Below are positions 46,869-64,000 of a stretch of 64,000 nt of DNA, in pieces. Numbering within the stretch: position 1 is the stretch's first letter; every line of letters begins with the position of its first letter. The notes below the pieces were generated by a model. The model did no database searches, was not told the DNA's origin, and worked only from the letters and a program-made list of their open reading frames with translations. A program made the translations under genes and the position numbers. Origin of the DNA: Hydrangea macrophylla (Eukaryota > Streptophyta > Magnoliopsida > Cornales > Hydrangeaceae); assembly GCA_033977485.1 (NCBI GenBank), contig CM066994.1, positions 43,177,155-43,241,154 of the forward strand. The letters run 5' to 3'.

Positions 46869-47231
46869 TCTTATTAAATTATTATAATATAAAAGTCTCA
46901 AGTGTCACGTGGCATAAAGAGAGGTAAGACTAGTAAAATTTTAGAATGTTGCTCATTAAATTACTCTAAATACCTCATCTTATTTTGCATTGAATCCCTC
47001 ACTATAACTCCACTATTTTATTATGGTGTTAGAATTTAAAACCTTTGAATATTTTCATGTCCAACAAATTTTATATTATAAACAAAAAAAAATAACATAT
47101 CTATGTTAAAAGGCTAATCCTAATACTCAAGATTATTAGACCTCATTATTTTTTTGAACTTTATGGTATATGGCATCATTGTATCGATCTAATAATAGTA
47201 GTCCCGTGCATTGCACGGGTATAAAAGCTAG
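46869..47231 (+). mobile_element. Short non-autonomous Helitron
   Basis: The 3' end has the hairpin CCCGTGCATTGCACGGG, a short spacer and the terminal CTAG at 47228-47231, followed by T. The 5' end is placed at TCTTATTAAATTATT, preceded by A, so the insertion is between A and T as Helitrons require. The hairpin and CTAG are clear; the 5' end is inferred from the TC rule. It ends 124 bp before the ATG of copy B. Confidence 0.68.
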
Positions 47232-47268
47232 TAACAAAATAGAACACAGCCCTCAACAACTCAACTTA

Positions 47269-47278
47269 TCAATAAAAA
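47269..47278 (+). promoter_or_regulatory. Core promoter (TATA-like) of peroxidase copy B
   Basis: TCAATAAAAAGCATTGTTGG corresponds to ACTATAAAAAGCATTGTTGG of copy A, so the TATA core has a T-to-A change here. It lies about 80 bp before the ATG. A second, better TATAAAAG at 47220-47227 belongs to the Helitron end and could have taken over. Confidence 0.5.
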
Positions 47279-47355
47279 GCATTGTTGGTTACTCTTTATT
47301 TGCATTCATCAAAACATAGAACAAGAAGTTCATCAAATTGTTTAGTTTGAAGACA

Positions 47356-59100
<11,745 letters not shown>

Positions 59101-59340
59101 TTGCTACTCCTTTTTCTTCCTTTCTTTTTTCATTATATTGTATGTGATGGTCTTGCGCACACACACCCCACACTCATTATACAATTCGGGTTTGTTGGTT
59201 TTGTGGTCAGCTTCTTAAAATTGGAAGGAAGAAAATAATATAAAAATTAATTCTAGAGATTTTGTTGTTTGTTCCTATTTCCTACTCCTTTTTCTTTCTC
59301 TTACTTTTTTTCACTAAAATTAAATGCCAAACAAAGCCTT
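59101..59340. other. 3' flank and probable 3' UTR of copy B
   Basis: TTGCTACTCCTTTTTCTTCC is conserved after the stop of copy A. AATAATATAAAAATT near 59236 may act in polyadenylation. No other gene. Confidence 0.4.
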
Positions 59341-59615
59341 GGGGTGTGTTTGATAACCCAATTAAGTGGTGAAAATGAAAATTCGCAGCACTTATTTATT
59401 TTCAATGTGTTTTAACACTTAATTGAAAAACTAACCAAAAACATATTAAAAACTTTAAGTGAAAATTTTCTACTTAAAAAAATCACTGAATGTATTCCAT
59501 TTCAGTACTTGAAACACTATTTTCAGTATTACAAATTTAATTACTTAAAATATTCAATACTAAAAATTCAACACTTAATTTTCAGTACTTTATTTTTTAT
59601 CAATTAAATGGACCC
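59341..59615. mobile_element. Tourist-like MITE related to 802-1216
   Basis: It starts GGGGTGTGTTTGATAA and ends ATTAAATGGACCC. The inside has CACTGAATGTATTCCATTTC and AATTTTCAGTACTT, matching the 802-1216 element. No exact flanking TTA pair is evident on the left. Confidence 0.5.
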
Positions 59616-59641
59616 TTAGTGTCTAACGGTTCTTTTAACGG

Positions 59642-59884
59642 TCCATAAACATCATCATCTTCATTGATCGAATTTAAAAGCTGTTTACAATCACTCTCAG
59701 GAGAATACAACTCGCAATCACTCAAGGACAAGAGCAAAATTGCTTGAGGAAAATTAAATAAAATCTGCTAGGGCAAAAGTGGCTTGTATGTTAGTTCCCT
59801 TCAAATGTTACACATCCTGCCCTATTTATAGACAAGTTTTCACAACCGCCAACGGAAGTGGGGTTAGTGGGTTATGGCCCCTAA
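59642..59884. repeat. Direct repeat, copy 1
   Basis: Nearly identical to 60830-61072: ATAAACATCATCATCTT, ACTCTCAGGAGAATACAACT, ACAAGTTTTCACAACCGCCA and GGGTTAGTGGGTTATGGCCC are shared. Possibly LTR-derived (CCTATTTATAGACAAG). Confidence 0.8.
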
Positions 59885-60142
59885 TCAATTATGGCTCAAC
59901 TGCTTTTTGGACCAGATTTGCGTATAATTTTGATGAAACAAACAGATCAATAAGCAGTTTGGGCCACCAAAATTGTTTAAAATGGACCAATAAACAATGA
60001 CAAACAACCTCTTCTTACAATAGAGCTAACAGAATAGAATTTCCCGACCCTCTCAATACCACAAATATGCTCTCACAAGTCCCAAAATCATTTCCCTAAA
60101 ATTAACTCTAAGAGAATCCAATTTGTAGAAGCACAAACCTTC
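59885..60142. other. Fragment related to the 24744 MITE
   Basis: CAACTGCTTTTTGGACCAGA and GAAACAAACAGATCAATAAG match 24889-24960. The rest is unassigned. Confidence 0.4.
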
Positions 60143-60522
60143 CTAATGTTATGTTTGGTAGGATGTAGAAAGGTGGAAGAAACGAAAAAGAGGAGGGATG
60201 AAAGGGAAACGAAATGTGTATTTCCTCCTCTTTTTTGGTAAAACAAGAACAAAGTAGGGAAGAAAAACGTAGAACATTGTATACTTTACTATTATACCCT
60301 TGCATTAAATGTGAGGAAGAAAATAGAATATTATGCATTTTGCTATTATAAACTTACAGTAAATTAAACGTCATTATTTTTAATGATAAAAAAAATCAAA
60401 TATAAAAGAAGCATTTTCTCTCTCCTAAACTATCTAGTACTTTTGGAAGGATTAAAATTTGTAGGTCCGGAGGGAACTAGTACCCTTCCTTCTTCCTCTC
60501 TCTATCTTACCAAACATTAATT
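60143..60522. mobile_element. Probable MITE with TAATGTTTGGTA-type ends
   Basis: Left TAATGTTATGTTTGGTAGGA and right (reverse complement) TTAATGTTTGGTAAGATAGA are imperfect inverted repeats. Purine-rich left and pyrimidine-rich right flanks face each other. Non-coding. Confidence 0.4.
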
Positions 60523-60829
60523 TGGTTCTTATATCTTCCCTCCACACCTCCTATTCATTCCCTTTTTCCCTCAAACCAAACATATATAGCATAAAAGAAA
60601 TAGGAAACTGTTTGCTATAAAAATTCAGTGGTGATGTGCTTGGGCATGCCAGAGTCCACTTGGACTCGCAAAGGGTTGTGAAAAACCTAATCTGACTTCT
60701 AAGACGATTATTTTTAAAAGTGCTTAACAACAAAGGGTTTGCACTCTACTCTGATGCAAGTAAGTAATTACAAATGGAATATGAAAAAGAAACAAATAAA
60801 CACTGGAATTTGAAATACCTCCATAAACA

Positions 60830-61072
60830 TCATCATCTTTATTGATCGAATTTAAAGAATTTAAAAGCTGTTTACAATCACTCTCAGGAGAATACAACTC
60901 GCAATCACTCAAGGACAAGAGTAGAATTGCTTGAGGAAAATTAAATAAAATCTGCCAGGGCAAAAGTGGCTTGTATGTTAGCCCCCTTCGAATGCTACAC
61001 ATCCTGCCCTATTTATAGACAAGTTTTCACAACCGCCAACGGAAGTGGGGTTAGTGGGTTATGGCCCCTAAT
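60830..61072. repeat. Direct repeat, copy 2
   Basis: Second copy of 59642-59884, differing by a 9-bp direct duplication (AATTTAAAGAATTTAAAAG) and a few substitutions. About 1.19 kb separates the copies. Confidence 0.8.
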
Positions 61073-62369
61073 TTCTAGGCACGAACGTGTTACTGTACCC
61101 ACTCCTTACCCATAATTAATCCCATGATCTATCTCTCATGGCCTCTACTTCTACCACGTTGCAATTCGTGTAACTGCCTTTCTTCCAGCTTAGCGCAATT
61201 CATGCACATGTTTCTTTTCTCCGCGCTTAACTACCTAAAAGGCCCTATGAATATGCCCTCATTGACTGACTTCTTCTTCTTCTTCCGAGCTGTTTGGTGC
61301 TCGTTGTCTGTCATATCTCGGTCTCATTCTTTGTGGGAATTCCATCACTGTCTATCGATCTATGTGACCGATGCCTTTGCTTGATTATTTTAACCGTTCC
61401 ATAGGTTCTTCATTCTCCAAGCCCGATATTACCTTTTCTTGCTTACTTGCTCTACCGAATACTATCTCCCGGTCTCGCAATGGCATAACCCTCATGGGTG
61501 GTCATCGGTCTTTATTGACCCGATATCACTGCTATTGCTGCACCTACTTTGCAACCTTGGTCTTGCTTGTTGAGGCCGAGGTATCTTCCAGAGATCCCAG
61601 TATCATTCCGTCCTTGATCTTAACACCGATACATATGAATTGGACGTATCATCCCTCCAAGTAAGTGATACAAATATCGGCCTCCTCTTCGTGCTCGGAC
61701 TCTATTCTTTGGTCATCTTCATGCTCACTCCTGTGATGACGTCACCAAGCCACGTGACCATCGTGTGACCTCGAAAATCCAAAATTAGGGTGTAAACAAT
61801 GCCCCCCAAACGTCTTGTCAAACGTTGTGCAGTAGTTTGATGAGACATTTGAATTTTAAATCTACTATCACACCCTAACCTGCCCCAGCAGATTAGGACA
61901 CGTGTAACAAGACTATACGCGCCCAAACCATACCAAAATAGCAAGCAAATAGTTGTTAAATGTCATTAAAAAGGCTTTGCTCTAACAAAATAGACCCAAG
62001 GATAAAATGGTCATTAATAAGATATAGCAAATTTTATACCAAAAGATAGGTCTTTGAGTCTCGGGTCCAACGCAAAAAAAATGGCGCGCGAATTCGAATT
62101 TTCTAGAGAGAGTTATGTCCGTTTCCGTAAAAGTCATCAGGCTGAAAACAGACAAGCGTATCGATCAGTCCCAAAACTGGATCAATCCGGTTTTAGTAGA
62201 ATCTCATTTTCTGCTCCTCCAGATGCCCCAGATCGATCCCCACCAGATCCAGATTGATTCGAATTCTGCAGAAGTGTTTTCCCTGCTGCTAAAATCCTGT
62301 TTAATCAGTTCAAACATTTCCCAAGTTCTATTTTTGATTCCAAACCTTCCAAAACTCTTGGGAACACCA
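61073..62369. other. Unassigned repeat-like DNA
   Basis: The stretch GACCTCGAAAATCCAAAATT..AGGGTGTAAACAATGCCCCCC (61768-61807) looks like an LTR edge, but I cannot place its partner. No coding gene recognised. Confidence 0.35.
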
Positions 62370-63068
62370 TCCATACACTCAATAAACATAACAACACATC
62401 TTTAGGCTCCCACAAACACTTTAAACATAACCAAAACCTCAATCAAATGAAGAACTAGGCATAAACTCTCCAATTTAACACAAGTAGTAGATAAATGGAA
62501 ATTTCTTTGTCAAGATAAATTCAAAAGCCTTCAATAACTTGTTTTAACTAAAATCCATCACATGAGGTTCCATAATTTCATTTCTACATATTTGCAAGTT
62601 CACTTGATCTTCAAAGTCCATGAAAGTTCATTTGAAGAACAAACTTGAATTCTTTTATCAAAGCTATACTCAACATGAGTCCAAAGGCTCAACACAACTT
62701 CAATTCTTAAACCATGAGTTAAAAGCTCAACAACTTAAACTCTATGGAAACAAAAGGAAACACCCAACATACCAATAAGCTCCAAACCACACTCTACAAC
62801 ATTATAAAGGTGGCGCTTAACATTTTTGCAACTTAAAAAGAAGTTTGCAATCCAAAATACAACTTGTTCTTTCAACCAAAACATTTACAACTACAACACT
62901 ACAAACATGAGTTCCAACTCCTCCAAGAATAACGTAACTACAAGTCTATGAACATATAAACAAGATGACACTTCGCCCGAATTCCTGATCACTTCCTTTC
63001 CCCTTCGCGATCCGTACCTGCGGTGGTTATTCAATAACCACACAAAAAATAGTTTTGTTTTAAGCTTA
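62370..63068 (-). mobile_element. Probable LTR remnant of a chromovirus-like element (minus strand)
   Basis: On minus, GGTTATTGAATAACCACCGC followed by GCGAAGGGGAAAGGAAGTG and, further on, runs of TTGTAGTTG/TTGTAAATG parallel the 3' part of the LTR at 8506-10610 (GGTTATTCAAATAACCATTG, GCGAAGAATCGGAGAAGTG, AATGTTGTAATAAAG). Diverged, and cut at 63069 by another LTR. Confidence 0.35.
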
Positions 63069-64000
63069 CTGTAGACACCCAATTTTGACCACACTGATAG
63101 GATTTAGGGTGGACAACGTCTTGGAGGATTCGATGATGAAAAGTACCCCATGGAAGGTACTGGATTCCACACAATCAGAAGATCGGACTTCGGAAAGTGA
63201 CTTCAAGCTCAGAAAAGCCCTTTTCCATGAATAAATCCCGGTTTTGTCAAAATCATCTCTCAGAATTCATATTCTCTCAGGGTTATATGAACATTAAGTG
63301 TTCTAAACGCAGTATTCTAGGTATCCAGAGATTCAATTTTAAAGAAAAGTTCGAAATCGACGCACATTTGAAAGCAATTTTGGAAAAGACGTCATTTGAT
63401 TTCAAAAAGACGACGAAAGTTCCGGAGGACTTCCGGACTTCAATTGGACTTCAATTCTCATTATAAAACCTCTGGAAATATTTTTATACTGAAATTCAAC
63501 CTGACAGCTTTCCAACGGTACGTAAACGGACGATTTCGGACACCAAAAAGCATTTTTACAAAAATCTGGAAAAGCAGTGCACGTGATTTTTGAAACAGAG
63601 CTTGTGGGTGACCAGAGGGACCCAAATAGTAAATGGCGGTTTTGGGTATGGGGGTGGCGGGTCCCACCATAACCGCCACTTCCATTTGTGTCCTCCACGG
63701 AGCTTTTTGAGTTCCAGACCCTTCTAGAAGCTTCCCACTGCGAGGAAATTGCCTGGAAATTGCGTTTAGGCTCCGAAATGGCCATTTTAACCCTCTTTTA
63801 AGCTCTAAAAATCCTGTTTTAACCCTGAAACTTAAGAGCTAAGTCTTCAAAACTCTATATAAGATCTCATACATCTCATATGAGATCACATCTTAACACA
63901 CTAGACACTTGGAAGAGATACACTTGAATATACTTGGAGATACAAACACACATAGAAGCACATACAAGAGAGATAAGTATACTTTGAATATACTTTCAAT
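63069..64000 (+). mobile_element. Start of a gypsy-type LTR running out of the window
   Basis: It begins TGTAGACACCCAATTTTGAC right after a sequence break. A TATA box (CTCTATATAAG) lies at 63853-63863, as expected for U3/R of an LTR. Its beginning matches the large LTR at 51373, so both belong to related families. The rest of the element is outside the window. Confidence 0.5.

Overview
The window is nuclear DNA of a flowering plant. The evidence is a tandem pair of plant class III peroxidase genes with the usual four-exon/three-intron layout, Ty3/gypsy (Tekay-type chromovirus and Tat-type) and Ty1/copia retrotransposons, and many short DNA-transposon derivatives (hAT, Mutator, CACTA, Tourist-like, Helitron). 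No species can be assigned. I saw no tRNA, rRNA or CRISPR array. Host coding content is only the two peroxidases; almost everything else is repeats.

Layout. 1-1602: two MITEs in AT-rich DNA. 1603-10610: complete but dead Tekay/Del-type chromovirus, 2.1-kb LTRs, 5-bp target duplication ATTAG. 10616-14405: intergenic DNA with a CACTA MITE holding another MITE, a 0.9-kb Mutator-like fold-back with a 9-bp target duplication, and a small fold-back. 14406-28159: minus-strand copia element blown up to 13.75 kb and rearranged. Its gag-protease-integrase zinc part and its RT-RNase H part are on minus, but its integrase core is on plus, between two GACGAAAT-repeat arrays. The same interval carries a 179-bp satellite array of about 11 monomers, an hAT MITE and others.

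28272-42268: peroxidase copy A, a pseudogene (splice-acceptor mutation, in-frame stop, frameshifts, lost cysteine). Its intron 2 is split by a 10.6-kb Tat-type gypsy element (29924-40510). Downstream of integrase this element carries an antisense gene (39083 to 36966) with its own minus-strand TATA box and introns. 43087-47231: six transposon derivatives nearly end to end. 47356-59100: peroxidase copy B, with an intact 327-residue reading frame over four exons, although intron 1 has grown to 9.1 kb through nested insertions (copia LTR and pol pieces, a CACTA element, a large probable LTR). 59101-64000: MITEs, a direct repeat, a probable minus-strand LTR remnant, and from 63069 the start of another LTR that leaves the window.

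Biology. Copy B should give a secreted haem peroxidase of the cell wall. Copies A and B also share intron sequence, so the duplication predates most insertions. In both, foreign DNA ends about 110-125 bp upstream of the ATG (copia LTR for A, Helitron for B), so each keeps only a very short original promoter.
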